NCBI GenBank assembly: GCA_037974665.1 | Contig: CM075770.1 | Coordinates: forward strand, 21,928,501-21,992,500 | Reading direction: 5' to 3' | From: Ehretia macrophylla | Lineage: Eukaryota; Streptophyta; Magnoliopsida; Boraginales; Ehretiaceae | Length of the DNA: 64,000 nt | In this document: positions 47,941-59,730 of the stretch, in pieces | Numbering within the stretch: the stretch's first letter is position 1 | Layout of the letters: every line of letters begins with the position of its first letter | Program-made: the position numbers and the translations under genes | Notes under the pieces: generated by a model | The model's database searches: none | Told to the model about the DNA's origin: nothing | The model's input: only the letters and a program-made list of their open reading frames with translations

Positions 47941-50900
47941 TATCTCTCATTCTCAATAAAGTCATTATATAATGAATTTAGACTCCAAGTCCTATTCTAT
48001 CCTTATTAATAGTAGTCAAAGAAAAGCTTTCAAGCCATCGAGAGGCTGAAAACAGTCTCCTTGTTGACCAATTCCTTTTGTCTTAGTAATATAATAAAAG
48101 GTCTTAGGCATATCATAGAAGCTGGAGTGGGGGAAAAAGAATGGAAATGAGCGAGTTGTAGAGCTGGTAACGAAGCTTTGTTGCTAGACTCTAGTATATG
48201 AATCACTGAGTTGTTAAACTCTGGAGAATAGAAGGAGTGCATTAAGGATGACAGAACGAGGGCTTCCCCTTCTATCTTGAAAAAGCTTGGCCTTTGTCTC
48301 TGTTCTATTATGTGATTGGACCCTTTGGCTAAAGTGGATATCGCCCACGCTTAACCTAAATTCAATAGGTAGGACCCTTTGGCTATCCCTCTCAATGCCC
48401 GCGAGTTCAAGGATGAACGCATCGCGGGACAATAGAATGGCGTCCCCGAAATATATTTAGTTGCAGACTTCTTGATCATAGCCAGGGTCAGCTCTAGGCT
48501 AGCAAGAAGCGAACTTGAGACCAAAGGGAGGCTATTATGCGAGAAAGCCTAGTTTAAGGAGGACGGAAGGTACAGCGTGGAACATTTTATTATTATATAT
48601 ATATTTTTTCAGAGTATTTTATTTCTTTTTCCGGCTAGCTTTAGCCCTAGTAGAAGTCCAAGTAGACTATACTATAAGGGCCAGCGTCCAAGGACCTGCC
48701 AGACTACTGATCTCACTTAAGCACTCGACGTCACAGATAGCAATAAGAAGGGGCAAGTATAGGGTCAACGATCACTCACGTCATGGGTAGCAGATCCGAC
48801 GAGCTCAACTTCCACTAGAAAGAGAGGCTAGACCTCCATTGAAAGGGGAGGATGCCAGTCTTTTTCTCTTCTATGTTTATTGTATTTTGGACGGAAAGGC
48901 AGGAATGCCAACGACTTCTCCCTCTTCTTTCTCCCTGAATGCGGGGACTGTCCATCCCCTGTCTATTCATCGGGCTTTGGTACGCTCTATCTTTGGGAAA
49001 TTGGGGCTGGAATACTTGGACTTCGGGTTAGAAGGCAAATTGTCCTTTCTCCATTATAGTAGGAGTGGTCAATTGCTCTTCTTTTAGGGCTAGAAGTATC
49101 CTCAGGTCATTGAGGATGGTCAAAGCAATAGAGTTTTCCGAGGGGAACAGAGAATTCCACTCCTCGATTAGGAGGTTACAGCCTTTTTTATGAATAAGTC
49201 GTGAATATGAATAGTCAGGAGCGAGGTTACGAGCTGGCAGAGACAGAAAACTTGGGCACTGGTGACTAGTTGAAAGTGTGCTCATTCCCCGAGAAAGGAA
49301 AATGTGAGTGCAACGAAGGGAATCCAAGTTTCTAGGATTGTGCCGATACACGGATAGGGATGTCAATGGGAATCTTCTCAAGAAATAAATATTTTTTTTT
49401 CTATTTTCTTTCCAAGTTGGAATGGGATTGGCTTGCTTTCTCTGTCGTGCTAGTAGACTGCATCGGCTACATCTCAACTAAGACTTTCGCCAAGGAGGAG
49501 CTTTTTTCAAGACTAACTAACTAAATGTCTGAACTAATGAATGGCCAAAGCAGGGTCTCGGCACAAAAGAAAGGGCGGGCGAAAGCACCTATAGGACCAT
49601 TCGACATTCATAGCCTTTCAATCCTATTCGGATTTTGTGCTACAAAAAAAAAAAGAATAACCATCGGAGAAGGAATCATCACTAGCGGTTGTGTAGGTGC
49701 TGTAGACTGCTTGTCAAAGTTTCTATAACGTAAGGATGAGAAGTCTGATTAAGGCTAGCTTGTTGTTTTTTTGTGGAAAAAATACCCATCAAGTTGGATC
49801 TTATCCTCCTCAATGAGGTCTTGAACAAAATGCCTAATAGCTATGCATCTCTTAATGCTATGCCCAACATAACGATGAAATTTTCAATCTTTTTGGGGGT
49901 AGTCTCTGTTTTTCTTTTCTTTCGAGAGTCCTCTGATATTCCAAAGATTTTCTCTCTTGAGAACTCCCCCCACACTGGGGTTCCTTGTCTTCCTTGGTTA
50001 TGTAAGCAAGATAGGCTCCCCACCATTTCATGAATTTGATGTCACATTGTCTCCCTTCAAACTCCAAATATAGTTCTCTGATCGTTCTCTTAGCAGTGTT
50101 TTAAGAGGCATTAATGGTATACGCTACCGCATGAAAATGAAAGCCCTTTTCTTTATGATTCTCTTTTGCTACAACCACCGACGTACACTTAAACGCTCCA
50201 TAAAATATTTTCCTGACTTCTTCTTGAGAGACATTTCTGGTCTCTGCATGACCTAGAGTTATTGCTATAAAAGGTCGCACTGTACTTGGTGTATTATTTT
50301 TACTGATATTTTGATTAGAATTATTCAGACTACTTTAAGGAAGAAAGACAAGCATTGAACCATAAATAAAGGGGTTCGACTAACAGGGGAGAAAGAGACA
50401 TTAATCTGTATTGTCAGAACAGATCAACGAAGGCATACCGTGCTACCGGGGGTGACGAGAGCGCGTCGTACTGTGTGAAAGAAGGCAAAATAGCTCTACC
50501 TGTGCCATCCAGTTGAGCCCCAAGCACTAACCTCAACCCGCACTCAAGAATGCTAATATATAGGAAGCACCCATGTTTTTCTTTGTCTATACAGACAGTA
50601 GTTATAAGCAACTATAAGTAAGTCGATTTCACACATCACATAAGCAAAAGAGGTCGGAATTTGTATAACTCAGGAAATTGGACAAAACCATTTTGGAATG
50701 AAGTTGGACTTCCTTTTGTTTGAAAGAACTTCCTTATGTCTTATGTTAACAAAGTGGGAGCCGAATGCTTTGTTTGATGGAAGCACGAGGTGAGCTACAA
50801 TACTTTCTTCTCTTTCTCTATAAACCGAAAACCAATTTGCCAATAGGGAGTATAAGAGTCTAGTAAGATCTTCCTTAAAGAGCTAAGAGCCCAATGGGGA

Positions 50901-51290
50901 AGTCGAAACCCGTGTTCAAGTAAAGGAGATACTGATTACTTAATGAATTTTGACAAGCAAAATGCCGTTGACAATGTGTTGAATTGGCAGGTTACCTGAT
51001 GAAGAAGCTGGGAAGGTACCAGCAGCCTGCGTGGTGTTAAACCAAAATGCTAAAGAGAGTGAAGGGCAAATCATGAACTACGTTTCATGTAATGTAGTAC
51101 ACTATAAGAGAGTTAGAGTACTGCAGTGGACATAATTCAAAAATCGCCTTAAGGAAAGGGCTTATATAAAATAAAGAGAAATTCAAAACAAGTTACATGC
51201 TCGTGACCCACAACAACTAATAGGGCCAACATTTGATTTTATAACTACTCTTTTTATTTTTTTTTCAACTACATACTTTCCTGGAATAAG
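47941..51290. other. Mitochondrial-type spacer with unassigned short ORFs
   Basis: The longest frames are 49028-49477 minus (149 codons, no recognised domain, overlapped by a plus-strand frame) and 48515-48790 plus (91 codons). A frame from about 49460 to 49728 reads SELMNGQSRVSAQKKGRAKA... with one stop before it. It has a protein-like, Lys/Arg-rich then hydrophobic look, but I cannot assign it. No known gene exon is recognised. Confidence 0.45.
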
Positions 51291-51330
51291 AAAGCCTGAA
51301 GGTGACTTAACTACTTTTTGTTAATTTATT

Positions 51331-51576
51331 CTAGTCTCCCAGGCGACCGAGTGCTCCATGAACAATAATCGCTTGCTGCTCCGCCCGCAGCGCTTGCTGC
51401 CCCTCCTCCAAACCCTCTATGCACTCTCTGGTAGCACGAATGCATGCTTCTTTCCTTGTAGGATCCATTGTTCTAACACTTCTCAAAAGGAAGTTTAGCA
51501 CTCTACGGTGCTCTTGAATTTCATTTTGCAGTTGCTCCATTTCGGCACCAATTGCAGAAAGCCTGTTTGCAGCCAT
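51331..51576 (-). CDS. Hypothetical 81-residue coiled-coil protein with its own TATA-box promoter
   Basis: The product begins MAANRLSAIGAEMEQLQNEI and ends VHGALGRLGD. Heptad-like spacing of Leu, Ile and Val in residues 5-35 and a Glu/Gln/Ala-rich second helix (about 45-70) suggest a small all-helical coiled coil. There is no signal peptide or membrane segment. The frame is intact and intronless. A consensus nuclear TATA box lies 55 bases upstream of the ATG, leaving room for a short leader. Plant mitochondrial promoters do not use such a box, so this stretch (roughly 51200-51700) is probably nuclear or mobile DNA inside the mitochondrial block. I do not recognise the family. Confidence 0.5.
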   Translation of the reverse strand: MAANRLSAIGAEMEQLQNEIQEHRRVLNFLLRSVRTMDPTRKEACIRATRECIEGLEEGQQALRAEQQAIIVHGALGRLGD

Positions 51577-51630
51577 ACGTGCTAGTTCTCAAATTCTTTG
51601 ATTTGAATTTGATGAAGACACTTATCGAGC

Positions 51631-51642
51631 CTCTATTTATAG
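51631..51642 (-). promoter_or_regulatory. TATA box of the 81-residue ORF
   Basis: The minus strand reads CTATAAATAGAG, a near-perfect plant TATA box, predicting a start about 25-30 bases on (around 51605) and a leader of about 30 bases before the ATG at 51576. A TGACGCA (minus strand, 51664-51670) 22 bases upstream resembles bZIP-type activator sites. Confidence 0.55.
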
Positions 51643-51679
51643 AGTGGTAGAGGAATCTCTCCATGCGTCACGAATTAGA

Positions 51680-52895
51680 TGGCAGGCACAATTCTTACTA
51701 GTTTTTTGCACTACTTTTCTGCAGTTGAATACTCTCATGTCTTTTTAATGAAAAACTAGCTGGCTCCGACTACCTTGGGAAGCAAACAAAATATCCTCAA
51801 ATCACACTGCCTATATGGACAAACAAACTTTGCACAACTAGCTTATGTAGAAAAAATTCCATATTCTATGCAAATGGACTCGTGACATCCATGTACTGAG
51901 TCATCAAATGAGCCGCGTTAAGAAAGCCCAAGCTTATACTCATTGGCCCACAGGGTGTCCCAAGAGGGCCCGAATGAAAGACCCAAGCTTACATGATGAA
52001 CCATCAAAGAAAGTCCTACAAATGAAGACTTGGACCTGTCAAGCCTGCTTTCCTCAATGACAGACTACAGAAGGGCCAAAGCACAACAAAGCTTAACTAT
52101 TCTCCTAATGCAACCCGGCTTTGTAGGGGATTCAATCTTATCTCAAGATATGCTCCCCCAAGGACTAAAGGTTAAGGGTGATCACATCCAGCATAGGCGG
52201 GTAAAGTTCACTCATCCAGTAGCGAGGGGAAGATGAACAATGAAGCTATAGCTGCTCACCTTTCTGCTATCCACCTTGTTGTGATAGGGGACTTAATAGC
52301 CCACCAACCAATCTTTCTTTCTATCTCGAATTCTTGATCTTTGGTGTCAGTGGAGCAAAGGAAGCGGGGGATGAACTCCTCTATCTACCCTACCCTAGAA
52401 ATGGGTTGGATCTATTGAATGAGATCCTGAAGAGAGGGCTGGGAGGTATGAGTTGATCGGATGCAGGGAAGCCCAGGCAATCCGTTCCTATCAATCATTC
52501 GTCAGAAAGTAGTGAAGAAAGAATCATCTTTTGAAATCTCATTGTTGAACACGTAGAGAGGGCTGAAAAAAGATAGGAGAAATTTTTATAGCCATATTGT
52601 TAATAAAGAGTTGTGTAATTAATTGGACCAACAGTCCTCTGTCCAACAGGCAATTTTTATGCAACTATGGTTTATGTAGTCCCTGCTATGCCAGCAATAG
52701 GGAATCCTTAGAAAACCGGAACTCCCCAATTCGATATGTAGAACCAGAATGCAAGTTGGGTGATAGTTTGATTCCCCACAAATGATAAGTCTCCAAGCTT
52801 GACCCCTCTCACATAAGGGCGACTGGCTGGGGAAAGAACCCGAAAGTCATAATTGCAGTCTCGACACAGCCTATTTCGAGCCCTATTGATATAAA
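51680..52895. other. Spacer between the 81-residue ORF and the psbJ fragment
   Basis: No gene is recognised. The words CCCAAGCTTA and related repeats recur around 51930-51990. The frame at 52030-52236 and the 62-codon frame at 52597-52785 match nothing I know. The latter region borders the plastid fragment and could be plastid-derived too. Confidence 0.4.
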
Positions 52896-53010
52896 AAGGG
52901 ATGAACCCAATCCGGAATATGAACTGTAAAAGAAAAGACCTATTGAACCGATCACAGGAATACCAGTTACAGTACCTATCAGCCAAAGAAAAATCCTTCT
53001 AGTAGAGTAC
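52896..53010 (-). pseudogene. psbJ: psbJ fragment, plastid DNA (photosystem II reaction-centre protein J)
   Basis: PsbJ is a 40-residue single-helix thylakoid protein of photosystem II. The minus-strand frame reads [17 protein letters not shown] followed by [13 protein letters not shown], which matches the PsbJ helix and its C-terminal SYSGLGSSL. The N-terminal codons are altered with no ATG, and the stop after SSL is gone (the frame reads on through FISIGLEIG). This is a plastid insertion carried in the mitochondrial DNA. The neighbouring psbL/F/E cluster is not recognised on the right. Confidence 0.78.
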
Positions 53011-56000
53011 TTGGAATAGCTCCCTGATCCTGATTTTGCCTTCCCCTTAAATTGAATTTGGATGTAGAAGTGAACAAAAGTATATCCCTAGGATTAGGAT
53101 CTACACTTTGTCCAGACAGGCTCAGCCACCTATACGTAAACATCTTATCATGTACCTTTGCATTAAGAAAACAAGGAAGGGTTATGCTGATGTAGTAGCA
53201 AAGACTTCCTTATCCCATCAGATTTTTAAATTTATACCCTTCTTGATATGGCTAAGATTATTGGAATCATAGTTTTTCATACCAAGAGCCTCCAGCTGAT
53301 CACTAAGGTTCTTCACCTTAAGATAGCAACAAGAATCAAACTACCCCGCTTCAGGCCATGTTGTTCAGTCTCTGGGCACTGACGCTTACTTGCAGGCGCA
53401 TGTTCATTAACTTTCCTCAAAGTACGCCATGCCTTTATTGGGTCTGTAATGCCCCCATATAATATATATGGAGGCGCATCTTATCAGCTACTGATACTAT
53501 GATCGCATGCATATAGCCCTACCAGACTAGAACAACATGAAAATGGCTTCTTACTCGCTACATCCTCCAGTTTACCTTCCGCACCACTAATAATTATCTG
53601 ACATTCCTGGCCCATCAAGAAGCACTTTACCTTTTCATGAACATTTATAAAATTTTTCCATGTTGAAATGAACGACACACAATCGACAAGCCATACATTA
53701 TTTCAAATGCAAAAAAAAAAAGAATTTGATGATCTAATTCTGGAGGAGAATACATGTCCACGGAATTTTCTCAATATCTTATTTCCAGAGGCATTGTTTA
53801 TCAGAGATCTTGTGCGTATGAATAGCTAAGAGGAAAAAAAGATACTTATTGGAAATGATTAGAGCTATAATGTTTGGGATGAATGTACCTCGTTTGGGCA
53901 GAAGTTGTGTTGATCACAACTTGATCAATCGCATACCGTCTAAGTTCTTGCTGGAAGCATCCCTGATTACTATCATTTAAAACTCTTTTGCTGCTGTTCA
54001 TATTGTATTTTTTTAGTTTATTTAAAGAAAGGAAAGAAAACTAACGAAAGAAACAAAGTGAGCAGCAAGGAGAAGATCAGTAGTAGAAGGTAACAAACTA
54101 GAGACTCATAGAGAGATTAGAAGCAAAACTCAACAAGGAGAAGGCTGAACCTAGGTGCTACGCTAAAATAGGCGTTACCTGGGGCCGCACGACTCAGGCA
54201 GATTCTCTACCTGTGCGCATGCCTATTTCACTTTAGGAGGTATCGGAGCGGAGTTTTGGGTAAATCCCTTTCGATTTCTGCTAATTCTCTTCTTGTTATA
54301 CCATGTCCAAAGCGTGATGGACTTGCCATACTCTAATTAAGAATCTCAGTTCCCAGGCTATTAATGAAGAGGATAAGCAAAATTGATCATAACCGCACTT
54401 CCAATAGTAGAATCAGAATCAAGCGATGTGGAATCGACAGATTCTTTAACTCAGGCTTCAGGGGAAGGACTAATCAAAGCTTAGTAGAAAGACTAATGGG
54501 CAAAGCGCTTAGTTGCTAGTTGAAAGAAACTTGGCCTAACACCATAGAAGGAGGATTGCTTATATAATAACCCATACGTAGAAAAAAGTAGCATTCAGGC
54601 ATTGGTGGAAGCGCTAAGCGAAAAAAGTGAAAAAGCTTTGAAGCCAATCGAACACAACGAGAGTAGTAGATTAGCGGGTGATCTTCTACCTAATCTATCT
54701 ACCATATTGATGTATTAGAGAGACTGAGCTCCTACGAGAGAAGAAAAGATTCACCAGCTCTATTAATTATCAAATCCCTGTACCTTTGTGAACGACATCG
54801 CATAAAGTAGCTTACACGAAAAGGAGCTTGGTACAAGCTCAGATTCAAAATAGAAGTTCCTGAGCTAGAAGGAATGGGATCAGGGGTGGGTAATAGACTG
54901 ACTGCCAAGGATCGGAGCAGCTTGACCAGAAGGAAAGGTTTGAAGATACTCTAACGGATCTAAGTTCAGCTGCTATACCAATAAGTGAAAGAAAAGAGCA
55001 GACCACAACTAGACCTGAGAAAATAGCAGCTTTTAGGCATCCTCTCATTGAGGAGGTCTTTGATAGAAGATGAGCCGACAATAGGATTCTCTTAGAGTGT
55101 GGGAGTATAATAGTAGCAGTAGGTATGGCCTCATACCCATGAGTATTGGTGTGAGCAGCTAAGCTAAGGTTAGAAAGGAAGAATGGGTGGGCTTACAGGC
55201 TACCTATTTCCTCAGCCGATAAAAGAATCTGTCTTCAACACAGATCGAGGCTTGTTGAAGATAAATATCAAGTCCTCTATCGCTGGACTAGACTAGATTT
55301 TGAAGATTGAGGAGTGGCAACTCTCAATGGAATTCCAAAACCAACTCCCAAAAGAAGGGTAGTCAAAGACTACCTCTTTCTCTTGGCCTGGCTAGCTCTC
55401 CTACCTAGGATCCCAACTACCATCCATATCCGTTTACCCTACCTGCTATCGACAGTCCTTCCAGCTGTTACTCGCTCTCCGGAGGGAGATGGATAGATCG
55501 TGCTTGTGCTATCAAGTCGAAAAATGATTGCTTTCGAGCAGTATTCACGAAAATGAAAAAGATTGAAGTAAACAGATTCGCTAGTTGGGTCAATTGGTAC
55601 TCTTTCACTAGTGATTGTAAGCTAGGTGCCCTTAAATGATAGGAGGGGAAGAAGCTCTAACAGAAGCATCCAATTTACTGGGAATCCCACCTTTCAGATT
55701 CTACATCTGCTACTGTTGGAGTGGAAATGAATCTACTACCTGTGCCAGCAAACAAACAAATACTCTAAATAAGAAAAGGCTAGATGTCCATGCCACCAAC
55801 CTATTCCTTAAAGAAAAACAAGAGCTTCCCCGGCAAACCATTAGAAATTACCCATCGAGTTGAGCAATGATCCAATTAGAGAAGCAAGCTGCCTTTGGGA
55901 CCAAGAAAAAGCTCCAAAGAAGAAGGACTTATCACAATCTCAGGTACAATGGCTAGATGGAAAGCCTTTCAAGCCAATCTCTTGATTCAGATTCATGTGA

Positions 56001-57599
56001 AACCGTTGCAACTAATCCTGCATACCAATCATCTGCCGCTTACAGTAATGGCACTAAGCCAAGGTTTCTATGGATTCAGTCCTGTGGAAAAATACATATA
56101 TTTGGGCAATGCAGTTAGTAGTGTCACCGGTCAATCCCTGGGACAGACGCGAGTCCGTCCTTAAAAGCCCTAAAAATTGGGTCCATGAAGCCTTAGATAC
56201 TCCAAGCCTTGATCTTTATTGTCTTTGAACCTAGACCATAGAAGTATGGTTATAGTCTCATTCCATTAGTGGGATCCATAGCCTATGGGTCTTTCCCAAG
56301 CCAGTAAAAGAAGAAGGTCTTCGAGGACTACCCTAAGCCTACAAGTAGGCAAGACTTTTAGTTACATTGTGACGGTTGGGAAAGCCTTTCTAAAGCCAAT
56401 TGATTATCGGATTTCACCAACCCAACTACCACTACCAGGGGATTCCTAGATCCGCTCTTAGATCGCATTAAGATTCCAGTCTTCAATCAAACAGAATAAA
56501 AGTAGGAGATTGATTAGCTATAGTAGCAGCAAACAAATCTAGTGACGGTGATCAAACATCATTGCTATTGAATAGGTAGCTAGAAGTGAATTCCTCCCTT
56601 GCTTTGAAAACTTCTTCGAAAGTCTCTACTCAGACGGGGATGGGTTTTGTTAATCCAGGTCGTACTCTATTGACTCAAAAAAAGTAGGTTTAGAAGGTGA
56701 CACCTCCGCTAATTGTCAAATTACGTCTATCAGATAACTACTTTAATCAAAATTCTTAGGTTCCTCAATGCTGGCAAAAGAGCAGCTTTGAGACTTCCCA
56801 CCTGAGGATATAATATGAATCAATAATGAATGCGATGATCAAAGAAGCGGCGTCACATAAGTCAAAGGTACAACCGCTACCGCCAGTAGGATTTCCTTGT
56901 TTTACTAACGAGCTAACCTACAAACCACTCTGTGGGCTACGCGAAGGGACGAGTTAAGGAATAAGAGTCAAAGATGATGTGGATGTCATACTACACAACA
57001 CAAGCAAAGACAAGAGGTCATTTACATTAGGGTGCGCCATACATTGTACTATCAACCCTCGTAAACTTGCTAGCCCTTCTTTTTAAGTTGTGGAGCGTAC
57101 CAACTTTGATTGACATCCAGTTGTATGTTTTGCTGCTGTCTAATGAGGTGCAGCATTGGTCTGTCCAAGGGACTGGATCCCAAGGCTCTTCTTAGTCTAA
57201 CATGATTGTTGTAACCTCGGTGGGTTGCTCATTGGATTTTGATAGAATTCAGTGATAGTCCACTCCTTAGGTCATACCAAGGAGCCCTCCCCTACCTATG
57301 GGGTTCCCCATAACGAGGGATCCCATATAGGGGAGATCGCCGTGTCGGCATACTAGAATTAGTGGAGGATCGACTCTTTGTCTAGTGAGGAAATCACGGG
57401 ATAGCAAACCAGTCACCAACGTAAATCTAAAGATTGATAACAGATTTGCACCTGCTAACTCTATAGATCTTAATTATATTCTATTTTGATCTTTATCCTT
57501 GGTGAGCATTCCCCCATCTAACCTTAATGGGACAAGGGTACTAGCAGGGAAGAGGGTGTTAAGTAATCGATATGAATCGCTTTACAAAGCTCTTTCCTT
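53011..57599. other. Mitochondrial-type spacer, no recognised gene
   Basis: About 4.6 kb. Frames of 60-92 codons (55636-55863, 55895-56164, 54845-55081 minus, 53484-53678 minus) show no known domain. A short recurring word, AAGC(C/T)TT(T/G/C)AAGCCAAT, appears near 54634 and 55970, with a related copy at 48028. No tRNA or exon is seen. Confidence 0.5.
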
Positions 57600-59455
57600 C
57601 CCTAATTCGTGTGTCACCATTGAGATGGTAGTTGTTTGAAGACTTTTCGGTCCTAATGGGATTCTTAAAACGAATCTTATTAGTGGCTGCTGATAGTCTT
57701 ACCAAGGAGTCGTGTATAGTCGTCTACTTGTATGCGAAGGAAGTCTAGTGGCTTATGCAAAAGTCTGGTGCTTTGCATGTTGCGCTTTATCTAAAGCAAT
57801 GTGCTAGCTCTTTACAATTAGCATATGGAGGAGATAAACGCCCTCCTGAGCTTTTGGATATTCCTGTCTCTCTAACCCTAAAGGGTTATCCTCGCATCAT
57901 CCCTCCGTTCATCTGTCAAAAGATGTACCGAAAAGAAGAGACTACATATCTACTGGTCAAGTGCTGTCTATCTTTCTTCTCTCTATCAAAAATTATCTTG
58001 GTAGCGAAAAAGGTTGATAAGTCTTTATTTGAGCCAATGACCTTACTAGTCCGTGATGCGGACCGAGATGACATGGTGGTCAATCGGATAGCTAAAAAGC
58101 TACCTTCTTTAATAGATATCACGGTATATCCCCTGGATAGATCGTATTCCCCTTTATCAAGGGATAACGTGGGAACCAACTTGGAAAAAATCCTGCACCC
58201 AATTGACAAAGAAATTGATCAAGGACGGTGTCAATCCTATCCTAGCGAAAGCTAAGTCTTGCTTTACTGTTTACCCATATGAAATGGGTGCCTTCACTTT
58301 CTTGGTGAAGTTTGTCCATGCGTACGGCTAACAGTGGTCACAAGGGACCCTCTGGCACTACTATACACGATATGCCTTAGACCCAGCTAATAAGCTGCTC
58401 TCAGGTTGGTCGTTGGATTGGTACCAGGCCTATGTAGGCCCAGTACTTCCCCATGGTGTTGGCTATGAACGGATCATCACAAGATGTTTGGGTTGCTCGC
58501 TAGAAGGGGCGGGAAAATGACGTGTATTCGCCATAGGGAACTATGTGAATCAACGTCTTCTTAGACCTATTCACGAGTGGCTTTGTGCTGTCTTATGAAG
58601 GTTGCCTACTGATGGCACCTTTTGGTAGACAAAGCAAAGCCTCTTGACCGGTTGACAGGAAGGCATACATGTTACTCCTATGACTTGAAGTCAGCCATTG
58701 ATCAGTGGCCATTGTACTTTTTGTTTAGGGTCATGTGTTTCTTTTTTGATCGATCTTTTGCATCTAGTGAATTCTAATCTAGCTATAAATAAGTTCGAGG
58801 TACCGTTTTTAAAGTGGTTTACCACTGTCTCATTTGTTGCCGGTCAGCCCCTTGGCTATTATGCTTCGTGGCCTCTCTTTGCCTACTTCCACCATATACT
58901 CGTGTGGTAGGCGGCAGAACAGGTATATCCAGGTCGACTCTTCCAGAATTACATTGTCCTGGGGACAATGTTGTGATTGCAAATGAGAAGGTGGCCTTGG
59001 TGTATAGCTCCGCTCTGGGGGATCTTAAGGTTGATATATCCTATCAAAAGTCACTGATCTCCCATACGGGCTCTGCCGAGTTTGCTAAAAGATTCAAGGT
59101 TTGTGGTCTTACTGTGGATTTATCCCAGTATTAGCTAAATCTTGTTTGAACACTCACTACCCGAGGCGATGGCCATTCATATGAAGTCTTCCTGCGCTCA
59201 CTTTTCGACCTTGTTTCGTGTAGCTAGAGTAGGGTACCGGTCTCTTTCACACTTGGCACATTCCTGCAATCTAAAGATTAAAAGATTGTGGGCAATGTAC
59301 ACTAAGGCCTCACTTCTCTTTGACCTATGGTTAGGTCAGGGTCTACCGCTGGATCCATATGTTAAAGGGGCTATTAATGCCCTCCTCATATGTAAGCTTA
59401 AACCAAAATCATTGGTTCTCCCTCCGGATGAGGTCTTCCCTGGCTTAGGAGCCAA
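57600..59455 (+). pseudogene. Mitovirus-type RNA-dependent RNA polymerase remnant
   Basis: Mitoviruses are capsidless RNA replicons of mitochondria that encode one polymerase; old copies are known in plant mitochondrial genomes. The remnant runs over at least three frames: 57755-58255 (GYPRIIP-type block), then broken frames to about 58700, 58698-58910, 58814-59134 and 59142-59455. The palm motifs are recognisable but damaged. The catalytic Gly-Asp-Asp reads Gly-Asp-Asn at 58961-58969, and stops and frameshifts occur throughout, so it is inert. Roughly 1.8 kb of a typically 2.3-2.7 kb replicon is present. The last frame runs on into the 33-bp mitochondrial repeat cluster at 59461. Confidence 0.85.
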
Positions 59456-59460
59456 CTCAA

Positions 59461-59587
59461 TTCCTCTCCCTATCGGTCGAGCATCTTCCACCCTTTCCCT
59501 ATAGGTCGAGCGTCTACCTTTCTCTCCTTATCAATTGAGTTGAATTCCATCTAGCCTCTCCCTATCGGTCGAGCATCTTCAAACCTC
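59461..59587. repeat. Cluster of the mitochondrial 33-bp repeat (three copies)
   Basis: Copies with core CCCTATCGGTCGAGCATC lie at 59463-59490 and 59555-59587, with a diverged copy (CCCTATAGGTCGAGCGTC) at 59492-59518. The last is identical over 33 bases to 47908-47940. Confidence 0.85.
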
Positions 59588-59688
59588 ACTAAGCCATTCC
59601 CTTACTCACACTAAAGCCAAAAGCGTCGTCAGCAAGATCGACTGAGTACCAGTACTGCCTTGCCCAAAGCTACCAAAGCAGAACATAG

Positions 59689-59730
59689 TCTTGATGTGGG
59701 CTGCAGGAGTCTTGATGTGGGCTGTAGGAG
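59689..59730. repeat. Tandem duplication of a 21-bp unit
   Basis: Two adjacent copies (59689-59709 and 59710-59730) begin TCTTGATGTGGGCTG and differ at a single C/T position. Confidence 0.85.

Noticed and set aside
49028..49477. 149-codon minus-strand ORF as a mitochondrial gene
   Set aside because: No recognised domain, low-complexity composition and an overlapping opposite frame; at this length a chance frame in spacer is plausible.
53484..53678. Minus-strand ORF with a WLVD-like start upstream as a copia protease
   Set aside because: The resemblance is limited to a few residues and the Asp-Ser-Gly core is absent, so it is not supportable.
54150..54240. Possible tRNA-like sequence around 54160-54235
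   Set aside because: Some paired GC-rich words are present but no cloverleaf with a T-loop and anticodon arm can be drawn.
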